The notes under the pieces were generated by a model. That model made no database searches, was not told the DNA's origin, and worked only from the letters and a program-made list of their open reading frames with translations. 64,000 bases of DNA from Massariosphaeria phaeospora. Lineage: Eukaryota; Ascomycota; Dothideomycetes; Pleosporales. The stretch is from the NCBI GenBank assembly GCA_011032825.1, contig JAADJZ010000018.1, forward strand, positions 434,001-498,000, written 5' to 3'. Position numbers and translations under genes: made by a program. Of the stretch, positions 33,380 through 45,089 are shown one piece after another (the stretch's first letter is position 1; every line of letters starts with the position of its first letter).

Positions 33380-36300
33380 ATGGCGCACGAGTCGTCCGCG
33401 AACTCGGATCACCGCCTTCATGCCCCTCCGAAGTCGTCTCGGATGGAAAATATCCGAAGCTTGTCCATGCGGGACCGCCCGCGCTCTGGTACACCCAAGA
33501 TGGAGCGTTCAATCTCGTCAATGACAGACAGCTTTATGCTTGAGCACTACCCCCACACGTCAACACCCCCACAGACCCCACAGTCAGAAGTTGATAGTCT
33601 TCTGCTAGCTGCGAAAGATGATTTGACTCCCATATCCAACTGGGCACATTTGACCTATCTCAAGAAGCAACGTAACAGTCTCCGCACAGAACTGAAAGCA
33701 CAGCAGATTGCCGGCGCCGAAGTGAGAGCTTCGGTCGCTGGCCTGCGCCGTGTTGCATTTCGCATGGCCGTTAACATTTCCGTGAAGGAGAAACAGATAG
33801 CGACCACTGCCAGGAACCTAATGAGCAGCAGGAGAAACGATTATCTGTCGACGCGGAACGCAGAAAGACGGATTGAGCAATTAACGATGATCTTGAAGGA
33901 GGAGGAGCGTCGAAACAGAGATATTCTAGAGAGTCTTGAGCGGGCGTCAATGCTGACTTTGGAGTGTACGTGCGCGCCTACACATTAAAGCCATTTGGAC
34001 TCACATTAGCAGACTCGAATCCAGAGCCGCAGCCTCGTGATCGCAATCAATCAAGTCTGCTTTCGCCTCCTCCCTCGCCCCCGACGCGACTTTCCGCCCT
34101 CACTCGCGAATCTCCTCCTACCCCGAAGACTCCAACACGATCGAACCACGCATCATGGGACAATATTAGGTGGGATCTAACTCCTGGGGAGATTCGTACG
34201 CCAGATAACCGGCTCATACGAGCAAAACGGGAATCAGATCGCGCGCTCACAGTGTTTCGGACCAGGATAGAGGAATTGCAGGCGGATTGCTTGCGGGGTA
34301 AAGAAAACACGCAACTTCTGGAAGTAACACAGTCAAATTTAGAGGAGGAGATACGATGTCACCAGTCGCGGATCGCTACTTTACAAAGGTCGAGGGATGA
34401 TGATGAAGAAAAGCTTCGCTTCACAAGATCACAATTGGAAGACTCAGTACAATCAGCATCGGAATTTCGTGCGGATCTTGAGCGGAAAACTAATGAAATC
34501 GGTCAGTTGGCAGAGATAGCGAAAACTCGCCAGGACAGTATTCGGGCTCTAGAACAGGAGAAGGCAACACTACAAAAAGGTGCTGAGGAGTATCGCTGTA
34601 GTATCCAAAAGCTTGAGACCCACACAACTGAACTGGAAGAGGAAGTCAAGTCTATTCAAGTTCGGTTGGAGGCCGCAACGGGTCGCGGAGATGATCTCGA
34701 AAACCGCCTTGTCAAATCTGAGGTGGATCATAACACTACAGTAGAACTACTGAAAAAGAGTCAGTCGGTGGTGTGTGGCTTGGAGGCATCGATCAACACA
34801 CTTGACATCCAGGTCAATGACTATACTAAGCGAATGCATGTTTCGGGAGAAGAGCTCTCAACTCTCCGCGCTGCTCTCGAGGATAGTGAAGGGTCGAAAC
34901 GCCGCACGGAGAATGCATTGGCAGTTGCCCGTTCATCTATATCGAGTCTGGAATCAAGCCTGCGTACGTCAACCGAGACTAGAACGCAGTTGAAGAAGGA
35001 ATTAGAGTCCACGTACCAAATGAAGGCTGGCCTGGAGAAAGAAATCGATAAGGCAAAGGAGAAACTATGCAGTGAATTTGGGCAGAAGAACGAGATTCAA
35101 AGCGAGCTAAATTCTATGAGATCGTCTCATGAACGTATGGAAAAAGATTTGCAAACTGCTCACGACAAGATCCACTCATTTCAGCAGCAAGATTCTGAAG
35201 CCCAGGAGGAGCTGGAGACAATGAGGCGGGCGAAGGCATCTTTGTTGCAGGACCTCGGAAATACTCGACGGTCATGTTCTGAGTCAGAAGCATCTCTGCA
35301 GATCATCATCGACAAACTTGCCACCACAGAATCATCACTAGGAGCCTCTCAGGACAAACTCAAGGAGTCCGAACAATCGAGGTCTAGTCTAGAAGATGAG
35401 TTGTGTAAGCTTCACCAGTCTAAGACCGATGTTGAAAAGCAGGTCCAGGGTACGCTGCAATCGGAGATAGATCTTAAGGCTGAGCTAAACTCATCCCATG
35501 CACGTCTTACTGTTGCCGAAACCGACAATCGGCATCTCCAGTCTAATATTTTCGAGCTACAGCACCAGCTGCACCAAAACATGCATTCGAAAGAGTCACT
35601 CGAAGAACGACTAGGAACAATCGAGGCGGAGAAAGCCAGTTCTCAGGTCAAGCTTTCCGGGCTACAGGACGAGCTTCGTGAGATACAGAAGCTAAAGATT
35701 CACGCCGGAGAGCAGTTCGACGCAGTCCAATCCGAGAAGGTGGCTTTGACAACGAAGATGTCTCAGCTACAAGAGGAATTACTTCGAAATGAGGCTGTCA
35801 AGAATGAGAGCGAAAAGCACGTGGAGGACTTGCTGATGTCCAATACTGGGCTCGGGTCCGAGCTCGACTCTACTCGTTCGCTTTTAGCTGCAGCAGAATT
35901 TAAGGAAACTGAACTTCAATCTCGAATCTCCGAAATGCACGAAAATGTCTCTCTGCTACAGCGTTCCAAAGAGACAGCAGAAACGCGCCTTGCCGAGCTA
36001 TCGAAGGAGCACACCAATCTCAAGGATGAACTCAGTTTGACCCTCTCAAACCTGCGACTTGCCGAATCGGAGTCAACTGATCTAGCGTCACAACTTTCGG
36101 TAGCCAATCAGGAGATGACAGACTTGCGCAAGGCCAATACTGAACTCGAAGAGCGTCTTCAAGGAGTTCTAATTTCCAAGTCAGGTCTTGAAGAACAGCT
36201 TAGGTCAACGCGAAGCTGCCTGAGCGAAGTCGAATCAGAAAGTAGCAACCTTATGTCCAAGATTTCCATTTCTCATAAAGAATTTGAGAGTCTGCATAGT

Positions 36301-38024
36301 ACCAAGACCGCTGTTGAGGACCTCTTGAAGGCTGCGATAGCTTCCAATTCTATCTTCGATAGGGATCTTGACTCCGCCCGATTACTTCTCGAGCACGCCG
36401 AAGTGGAGGACGCTTCTCTGCGATCAAGGATCTCGGAAGCCGACAAAGAAGTGGGCACATTACGTCAGACGAATGCAAAACTTGATGCGTCCGAGAAGGG
36501 CTTATATTCTCGTCTGGAAGCCGCCGATGAGGAACTCAAATCCGTGCAGCAGGCTAACGAGCGGCTGGAGAAATTCCTCGAACATGTCCAGCAGAACATG
36601 ATCGGTGCTGAGGCGGCAATCGAGGAAAGTGAGAAGCGTCTGGAGAAGTTCATGGGCGAACATAACGCCAAGCTGAATGCTGCGAGAAACTCCCAACTGC
36701 AGTACGAGCAGAGTCTCTCTGAAAGAGCCAAGGAGCTGGAGGCTTTGATGGGTGAAAATTCCGAACTACATCATCAGCACAGCGAGCAAGGCCAACAATT
36801 GGACTCAATGAAGACGAGCAAGAGTATGTTGTTAGCCGAATTGCATGACAAAGACAAAGCGATCCGGGAGCTTGTATGGGGGCACGAGAGCCAACTTGAA
36901 GCTGAACTGAAAGCCAAGGACACATTGCTGGAGGAACTCCAACAGAGTAACAAATGCCAGCTGGATGATAAAGATGCGGAGATCGACGAACTTCAAAAGA
37001 GTCACGCGAGCCAACTGCAAGCCGAAGTACAAGCAAAGGACTTGGAAATCGATGAGCTTCAGAAGAGCCATGCAAGTCAACTTCAAGTCGAACTACGAGC
37101 TAAGGAGTCGATAATCGACCAACTGCAGAAGAGCAACGATGAATTCGCAGCATCTATTGCCACCCTCGAGCTGGAGCTTGGTGAGCTTAAAGATAGCAAG
37201 AAGCTTTTGGAGCAGTTGGTAGACACACTCCAAAAGAAGATCCTTCATCTGGAGGCCCCAGAGGAGCAAGAGCAATCCGTCAATCCAGATACGACTGTAG
37301 TATCGGTGGACGCAAGTGGAGAGACATCATCTCCTCCCACTATACACGACAACATCAACATCTCGAGACCAAGTAGCACGCGCGCTCAACGAAGTGCTGA
37401 AAGCGCTAGGCCTTCTGGCCGCGTAGACGCTACTCCATCGAACGAATATCTCGACGCATGGGCCAAAGAAGTCGAGAGGGTGCGAATGCTGCGAGACGAT
37501 ACGGTTGTGCAGCTGAAAAGCATGAAGCAGGCCAAGTACGATCTTAAGAAGTCGTTGAAGGAAAGCGAAGCGCAACTCCTTTCCTTAGAGCAGCATAATA
37601 AGCCGTGAGTTGCAAGCATCCCACTGTCTACGTCCAATGAGGCTAACCGCGTTACAGACAACGGCATCGAACCCTTCAGAAACGCAGACCTTCGCACCTT
37701 ACACCTACATCTCCACAATCCCCCTCTCGACCTGCGACAGCCGGCATGCTACTCACCGCTCCGGATCCACACAACGCCACCTCAAGGCAAGAAGACACCG
37801 AGCGCCCCAAAACATCTGGCTTCAATGCCGACCGCCGACGCTGGTCTTCGTTTCCTCGGCCAGGTTCAGAGAATAGACCGACTACGAGCAGTAGCTTCGC
37901 GAATTTCATGGGCCACAGGCCAGTGACTGGAGTGAGCATGGGAAGTGATGGCTCCGCGGAGAAAGAGAAGGGGAGACGGAGGTGGAGCTCCTCGTTGAAG
38001 AAGCTGTTCAAGGGTGGGGCGTAG
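33380..38024 (+). CDS. large coiled-coil protein
   Basis: Exons 33380-33965, 34013-37604 and 37658-38024; introns 47 and 53 bp; 1514 residues. The N-terminus is Ser/Pro-rich with likely phosphosites (STPPQTPQS, PPTPKTPTRS). A short predicted helix covers about residues 75-195. From about residue 265 to 1290 the sequence is a nearly unbroken heptad-rich coiled coil full of Glu, Lys, Gln, Leu and Ser. Its C-terminal part has 22-residue repeats of the type DEIDELQKSHASQLQ (36880-37140). The last exon is basic and Ser-rich, ending RRWSSSLKKLFKGGA, a possible membrane- or microtubule-contacting tail. The overall design suggests a scaffold (septum, spindle-pole, polarity or golgin-like), but no specific orthologue is recognised. 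Confidence 0.85.
36880..37140 (+). repeat. 66-bp (22-residue) repeats inside the coiled-coil gene
   Basis: Two units share EIDELQKSHASQLQ exactly at protein level but differ at many third codon positions. Flanking units (LLEELQQSNKCQLDDKD, IIDQLQKSNDEF) are more diverged. So the duplication is old and kept by protein-level selection. Confidence 0.7.
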
Positions 38025-39147
38025 TCGTTGGTAGACTAGAATACTGTTGTATCGACGTACGTTATGGCCATGGGTCTCGCAGAGCATTCTGCGTTCTGAG
38101 TATTCTGAATGTTTGCATTTTTGTATGTAGTGTCGTCCCTAGTTCAGCTGACATGATAGAGGTGTGTTGCAAGGAACTGGTTATTATGAGATAAATGAAC
38201 GAATGAAAAGTAAACTTATTTTAAAGTGTGTTCACCATGTCGATCTAGCCCTTTCATACCTTTCACAGACCCTTTCAATCCATCCACTCGAGGTCCAGAT
38301 GATACTAATACTTAGACGCAGATGTGAGGTGCGCCAGAAAACGGGCTTCTAGCCCCTTGGCAACGGGACCCTGCCTCACTGATCGTCAGCGCTAACGGGA
38401 TTAACTCGGCCGCGATGCGGGTCGAGAAGAGGGACAAACACACAGCGCAGCAGAGGCTGGTTGAACGTGCTTGGACGCAAGTGAGAGAACATATATCCCA
38501 ATGTTCGTTGGTGCCGCGTCTGGAGTTCTAAGATGGCGAGCATCGCGATTTGGGGCAGCAGGCGATGTCCGCCAAAAAACGGGCAGCTGTGGGGTGTTGG
38601 CCGAAAAGGGAATGGTGCACTCTTGGCGGGTCAAACATCACGCGATTGTGGTCTGATCTTTCTTTGCTGCCACAGTGCCAGACAGTTCGTGTTTACATCA
38701 CTTGCTGCGAGAACACCCGATCATCCGAGAAGGACTGCTCTGGGTCCCCGGTGTACTTCTCGCTGTACATAGCAATCCGCATTTTCATGCGCCTGTCCAG
38801 TTAGAAGCCTAGAACAGCTACAAGTTCCAAATATAGGGTCATAACCATCGGCCACCGCCGACATCGAGCAAGAAAACCCTTTCTTGCCTTTCATCCCACT
38901 GTCAAACCACGTTCATCAACGACACCAGCAGCCCCATCTTGTCGAGAACCAATAACTGTTCCTTGCCCTTGACAGGATACCTGGAATCGTTCCGCTTATC
39001 ATCAACTGAGCCGCCAGACACCTGCATCTTCCCTCTAGTCTCACGCCCAGGCTGGGTCCGACCACCTCGGCAACTAAATCCCGCGACAGATATCTCCTGA
39101 TCATAGCCTGACAACTTCATCCAGCGACATATGCCCTGACCGTCATC
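38025..39147. other. intergenic, promoter of the bHLH gene
   Basis: About 1.1 kb without a credible gene. CGCCAGAAAACGGGC (about 38331) and CGCCAAAAAACGGGC (about 38570) form a loose direct repeat. Confidence 0.5.
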
Positions 39148-40470
39148 ATGGATCTCGACTGGAATACTTTTCTCACTGATGAAGGTCTCCTACCGTACGA
39201 CCCGTGGTCCGATCTCCTTCAACCAACAACAGCACCACCATCTGATATGCCAAAATCAAGTTCTACGCGCATTCCAGGCTCAGAACCTGAAGCGGGCGTC
39301 AACTTCGAATCCCTTCTTAACGGAACCTCGACCGATCCCTTCTTTGACGACGCCCTCTTCACCTCGAACGACTACTTCCTTAGCGACCTAGAGGTCCTCC
39401 AACCGCTTGGCGATATGGTTGCCGGGGGTGAATCTACACCCGAGTCCTCGCCTGAACCTACTTCCGCCACCACCACATCCGGACTTCCCTTTTCTGCCTC
39501 ACAGAACCTAGGCTCTACATCGATGCTATCTAACCAATCACCCTACATGACATCGGTGCAAAGACAGAATCAACAACGACCCAACACCTTTTCCAATCCT
39601 GGCTATGAAGCCATGTTTCCGTCCAACATAGAGTCAGGATTCGTAGAGGACGTCATCCTCCCGAACGGGCCCACAGGTCCCGCCAGCTCATCAAGGTCAA
39701 GCGTCGACAATATCAAATCAACAGCGAATACTACCAAAAAGCGCAATAAAGCAAAGAACGACAGCTTATCTGCTTGCTGGACGTCGCCACTGTGCCCTAA
39801 TCATGACCAGTTTGGCCCCGCGCCAGACCCATCAAGCTGTGGGGGTGAATGTGCCCCTTTCCTGTTTGCGGATCAAGACACTCTCCCCACGGAAACTTTG
39901 AATTCGCTTATGGTCGACGCCAAAGAAATAACAGCCGAAGACGGCGTGGTCGAGATCCAGCCTCGACGAAAGAAGCGCTCCGAGAGTGAGACCTCGTCCG
40001 GCGAGCCCTCAGGCCGCCAATTCGAAGACCAAAACTTCACCAACGCTAGCCCAATCATCGAGAATGAGGGATCCCAGGACTCGCCGGACCCACCAGCAGC
40101 AGACGAGACCAAGATCAAAAGCAGCCGACGCCTACCCCACAACCAGGTCGAGCGGAAATACCGCGAGTCGCTCAACACGCAACTCGAGTCTCTCCGGCGC
40201 GTCGTCCCCGCTCTCCAGAAGAACCAGGGCCCCTGCGATGGCGCCGATATTGAAGACCTGCCCGCGCCATCCAAGCCCAGCAAAGCCGTCATCCTAGCAT
40301 CCGCAACCGCATACATCAAGCAGATGGAGAAAGAGAGGAAACGCGTCGCAGACGAGAACGCCCTGCTCAAGACGCGCGTCAAACACCTGCAGGCCCTGGT
40401 CAAGTGCGACGACTGCAACCTCATGCAGTACGTCATGAACTTGAAGATCAACGCCGCGCAGCAGAAATGA
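39148..40470 (+). CDS. bHLH transcription factor with SREBP-type tyrosine
   Basis: Single exon, 440 residues. The N-terminus is acidic (MDLDWNTFLTDEGLLPYDPW), a probable activation domain, followed by Ser/Pro/Thr-rich sequence with two Cys clusters (SACWTSPLCPNHD, SSCGGECAPF). The bHLH is at about residues 327-405: basic region RRLPHNQVERKYRESLN, first helix TQLESLRRVVPAL, loop with an insertion (KNQGPCDGADIEDLPAPSKP), second helix SKAVILASATAYIKQMEKE, then a leucine-zipper-like extension. The Tyr in ERKYRES is where most bHLH proteins have Arg and where SREBP has Tyr. No membrane segments follow, so this is a soluble factor as in several Aspergillus and Neurospora bHLH proteins rather than a classical SREBP. 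Confidence 0.9.
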   Translation: MDLDWNTFLTDEGLLPYDPWSDLLQPTTAPPSDMPKSSSTRIPGSEPEAGVNFESLLNGTSTDPFFDDALFTSNDYFLSDLEVLQPLGDMVAGGESTPESSPEPTSATTTSGLPFSASQNLGSTSMLSNQSPYMTSVQRQNQQRPNTFSNPGYEAMFPSNIESGFVEDVILPNGPTGPASSSRSSVDNIKSTANTTKKRNKAKNDSLSACWTSPLCPNHDQFGPAPDPSSCGGECAPFLFADQDTLPTETLNSLMVDAKEITAEDGVVEIQPRRKKRSESETSSGEPSGRQFEDQNFTNASPIIENEGSQDSPDPPAADETKIKSSRRLPHNQVERKYRESLNTQLESLRRVVPALQKNQGPCDGADIEDLPAPSKPSKAVILASATAYIKQMEKERKRVADENALLKTRVKHLQALVKCDDCNLMQYVMNLKINAAQQK

Positions 40471-43400
40471 AGTTCTTCACTCTGCTCGCGCGGTCCCGCG
40501 GTTCCGCGGTGGGTGGATGGCCCTCGATATGATAGCCCGGTTACTGCATTTCTCTAGCATTTTAGTATACATCTATATGGATCCTGAGCATCGCATCTTC
40601 CGGCGTTTCACGTCAGTGTCGGCTTGGACCCGTCTGGCAGGGGATATCGAAAAGCGCGACGGTGGGGATCGGGCGTCTCGCACTGGTGTAATGGGATATT
40701 GTGCATTTTCCAGTAGTTGAGACCGCTATGTTGTTTTCATGGTATGGTATGGGAGGTATTACCATTCGGCGTAATGGAACAAGGGACATGACATCAGGCA
40801 GCTGAGCTGGTACTGGCATGGGTCTGTCAAATCAAGTTTCCGTCGCTCATGAGCGGCTTTCTTAGTTTACGAGATATCATAGAGAATTAAATGGCTTTAC
40901 GACGTACTCTGCGTGGCCTTGCGAGTTCAGTCATACCCAGCCGCGGTACGAGCATACTCACTGATCCCGAGCGGAAGACTACGCAACGCAACGGATAAGA
41001 CCAGTGTAAGTGCCATCCCGACGCCTTGCTGAAATACCAGATCAGGCAACGAGGTCGTTATTATCAGAAACCCGATTTCAAAGTAGAGATTGCCTGACTA
41101 TGACTAGGGGTAGATTACTCGCAAGGGTGCGTCACGAACAAAGACGAACATGTACACCAAGGGAGAAATTTTGCGTCTTGCAATAGATACCTATACATAT
41201 ATCGCGCCCGCAAAACAGCAGAAGACTAGTTCGGGATTCCAGATGAAAGTTGGCCTGGGCGTTCATATACATAGCTCTCACCCCCTGGCATCACTCGTTG
41301 CTGATCAAGCTACTTAAACCTTAAGTAACCCTCTTAACAGCATACAAGTTTCTAGCAATAGTGAGATAGCTTGCCTGTATCTTCACAAAGCTCCATTGTA
41401 TCTAGTATAAAAGCTAATGCCCAAATAGGACGGACTTGTAGAGGAGAGCGTGCCTTTGCTTACCTAGTGCGCGTCGGAAAGGGAATATTAGGGGTTGCGC
41501 TCTTCTTACGGGAAACTGCGGTATCCATCGAGATTCAGAGGTCGGTCCTACCCGCCCTCCCTCGAAGAGCTCGACACATGCCTTCTCCCGGCAATTTGAA
41601 GCCAGCAGTGCACAAGCCTCCAGTTTCAACGGCAAGTACATGGCATAACTGCCCTGAGAGTCTTGTCTTACTGCGAATCCCTCAAACGTAACTTAGTAGA
41701 GGGAGACAGCCTGAGCCGACAGCTATGACTACGGAGCATAAGACAGACAACCAAAATTGCTTAGTCCGAGGGGGTGGGGTTGTAGACCCTAATGGCCATG
41801 TCTCGGAGCTGAGATCAAGTGAGAGCGACAAATGACAATGGCCCTCATCATACGGTCCATCGTGCGGCACAGATGCAGCTAAAGCTACTCCTGAACCCCA
41901 CGATACCCTAGCTATTGGTTAAGCTGTGTTTAGTTATCTGTTCATAGGGTTACTTGTAACTGTTGTCGACGTCTGTGTTTGCCATTTTTGACATTTCATA
42001 TTCAAGTTTAGTTGTTCCGTGCATGGTCGGAAAAAGTTGAACGCCTTATGATTGTACGAAAGTGTTGCTGACAGATGTTGGTGGCTCCATCGTTCTGTTC
42101 ACCGTGCGCGTGTGCAACAGCAGATGTGCACGGACAGCTAGAACAGCTAATAAGAGGCATAGTTTCCGGTGGCTACCGAACAAGACCGATTCGTGGTGTG
42201 GCAGTCTACCATATCGTTAGCACAAGTGGGACCGCATGAAACAAGTCCGGGTAGGCTGGTAATCTCCACGACTTATGTCAGACAGAGTGAGAAGATGTAT
42301 GATTGCTGGTTCTGAAAACATGGTTCTCCCCTACTCGCTTTTGGGCAAGGTAGTCGGTGAACTCATATGGCCCCAGCGTTTGTCATCATAGAAGGAGTAC
42401 GGAAGGAAGTGGAAGTAGGAATATAAGCTTACTCGATGTGATGTTGCTAGTCGGCGACTGAAGGAATGGCAAATGCCGACGTGGAAGGAGCTGTTGAATA
42501 CGGACGCCTTGACAGGATCCGGGGAGATCTATAGCCGATCGTCGGTGTTAAATTCCAAAGCGAAGGTATATATCTGTAAGGTGGAATTTACCGGCGGCGT
42601 CCGGGCGAAGGATCGGCATTCGAATCCACGACCAGCGAGCCGTAGATATCTCAGTAGTGTGATTCGTAGGTAGTACCAACACTATTGACATATTGAGTTG
42701 TTGTGGGAGTAGTAACTCACAAACGCTATCGATGCCAGTAGATATCGAAGGCCTGTTGGTAGTGATTCCTACCATAGATAGTTGTGGTCAGTATAAGCAG
42801 CCAAAGCCACTATGCAAGCCACCACCAGAATCTGGTAATATCACCGATACGTGATTTGTGTTTCCTCACCGACAGCTTCAAACGCCGTGGTTTGTGGCTT
42901 TCCAGACACAGTAATTATAGCGGCCCGGCGATCTGAGGACCAGACAGGGTTCGGGACGGCAGGCTTAGGCGCAGACTGGAATACTGTACTCCGTACATTG
43001 ACATGATTCGGTAAAACAGAGTTTGGCAGTCGCAAGGCGAGGTGGTGGGCGTCCATAGGTGCGGTGGGTAGATGAATGGAGGGGTGATGGCGCCCGCCAA
43101 CTAATGCGGGGCGATCGCGTGCACGATTCCACCAGTACACGGCGGGAATAAAAATAGAGCGATGGACAGCCGGCCGCAGTATGCTGGATTGTGTGTTACA
43201 GAGTAGCAAGCGAGGAAAATTGAGGTTGCTGGAAAGACGCGATCCATCGGGCCGCGAGAAACGCCGTGACCCAACAGAGGCCGGACCAGCGGCCGCCCCG
43301 CACTCACTCGCTCGCAGCCACATTCAACTGGTCCACGACTCTGCAAAGCCCAAAATAATAAATTAATAAATGACACGGAGAAGCTCTTTCGCATTGATGC

Positions 43401-45089
43401 ACGCCCAGGTGCACAGCAACAGCAGTCTCGCCAACTTTCCTGGTCCACAGAGGAGGCAAGCTGCATTTCTCACCCACCCATGATCAACCCGACACCCTGG
43501 AGCGACGTGCCAACCACTGCCAGCAAGTGGACGCCGCTATGTGGGCAATACGCGCTGTCAGACCGCCTTTCACGCCTCGTTGCCCGGTCGTTCGGGCCCC
43601 AGAGCAGCATGGGTGCCACTGCCAGCCAGATTCAGGTCAGCAGCCTCTTCCACAAAAAACCCAAAGTTACTGCTGAGCAGCCAACTGTGCTGCCGCCCGC
43701 GCGAACACGGAGACGCAATATCCCTTCATTTGGAGCCGGGACCCGCAGCAGCAGCAGCGAATCCCAACTCCGAGTTGTTCGCTTTCGCAGATTGTCTCTA
43801 CGCACGTATACCTGACGGCACAATCTGTCATCGTATAATGGGCACCGCTGCAGAGGCTCGCCGGGCCAAGCCGCGTGCGGCTCCGTCAGTACCGGCTGTG
43901 CGGTTGAAGGAACTAGACTGGCGTTGCAACGCAGCCGGAAAGCGTTATAGCCATTGGTAATGGAAGAGTATACATATCTCCATGACCAATCGGTATGTAT
44001 CTGCGCCGCTTTGTTAGGGGTTTAGTAGCGCTGTTTGACTGGAAAAACGAACGTCGTAGGATCAGGTAGATTCAGGCCAGCGGCCTCGACGGCTTGGACT
44101 TACGTTGGGTTCCATACACAACAGTGTGCACTGTGTATAGTTCTGTTATTATGTAGGCTGCTGAGGTACAATTGCTCCCCTGAGAAATATCTCTGCGCAA
44201 TCATAGTAGGCCTCCAACACGCTGAGACGAAACCGTCTTCTACTGTGCAAGCCACCCGGTGATCAAAAGCAAAACTAGCGCATGGACCATTCATTCCCAC
44301 CATGACGAGACAACGGCAGACGTCCCAGAAAACTACCAATGTGCATGTGCCGCGAAATCATTCGTGCGCAGATCGAGCCACCAGCAAGCCGCAGCGTGTA
44401 CAAAATTGAAACAGAACGCGCTCAAGCAGCCCGCAGCAAATGCTCCCACACGAGAGCCAACGATCTGACCGACGAGTGAAATAGGCGTCAACAGAAACAT
44501 CGGATTGGACACAGTCGACGAGAATGCAAAGAAAGCCCATGCCACTAAACCCCGTCTCTTTTCGGGCCATTAACAGACTGAAAATATCAGGAAGAAAAAA
44601 GCAGCGAGGTATCAATATTGCGAGAATGCTTGCCCAAAATAGCACGCAACGCCGGGAAGTGTGCAATCACCGAAAAAAAGACTCCGTTTTTGTCCTACGC
44701 AAACATGCGCCGCCAAGGCCGAAGGAGGAATGGTCATTCGTGAGGCGGCCCGGAAAACGTCGGCTCGGGAGATATGATAGGATCGACGTAACGGCCGTTG
44801 TCTTGCAGTACTATCGTAATCTCTTGCCCCCTTCTGCACTCTTCGACTCGCTTCGCCAAACGAGCTCTCGTGGGTGGTATGTGAGATGGAGGACAGTTGT
44901 GTATTATGGCGCAGTACGACATTTTGAGTAAGATGTTGGGGGGACGATAGGTGCCACGACTATCGAGATTCGGCAGCTAGATGTGCTGAAGACCCGGAGC
45001 GGGCTAAAATGATATGCGAGATGGTCGTGAGACAACTGCATGCGGTATTGGCGCCGTCATACAGCCAGTGTCGCAAATATAGTCGTAGT
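40471..45089. other. 4.6-kb gene-poor stretch
   Basis: No convincing gene. Frames of 100-160 codons on both strands (for instance 42841-43323 and 43480-43960) overlap each other and lack recognisable protein features or good introns. It contains one dispersed-repeat copy (41348-41420) and one TACTCCGTA (42987-42995). Confidence 0.5.
41348..41420 (+). repeat. dispersed ~75-bp repeat, copy 2
   Basis: Landmarks in order: GTTTCTAGCAATAG, CTTCACAAAGCTCCATTGTA, TCTAGTATAAAAGCTAATG. Confidence 0.55.

Noticed and set aside
42546..42640. Hairpin-like GTTAAATTCCA / TGGAATTTACC followed by a B-box-like GCATTCGAATCC, checked as a second tRNA
   Set aside because: No acceptor stem, D-arm or anticodon arm can be built around it.
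42841..43960. Frames of 110-160 codons on both strands
   Set aside because: Mutually overlapping, low-complexity translations without recognisable features.
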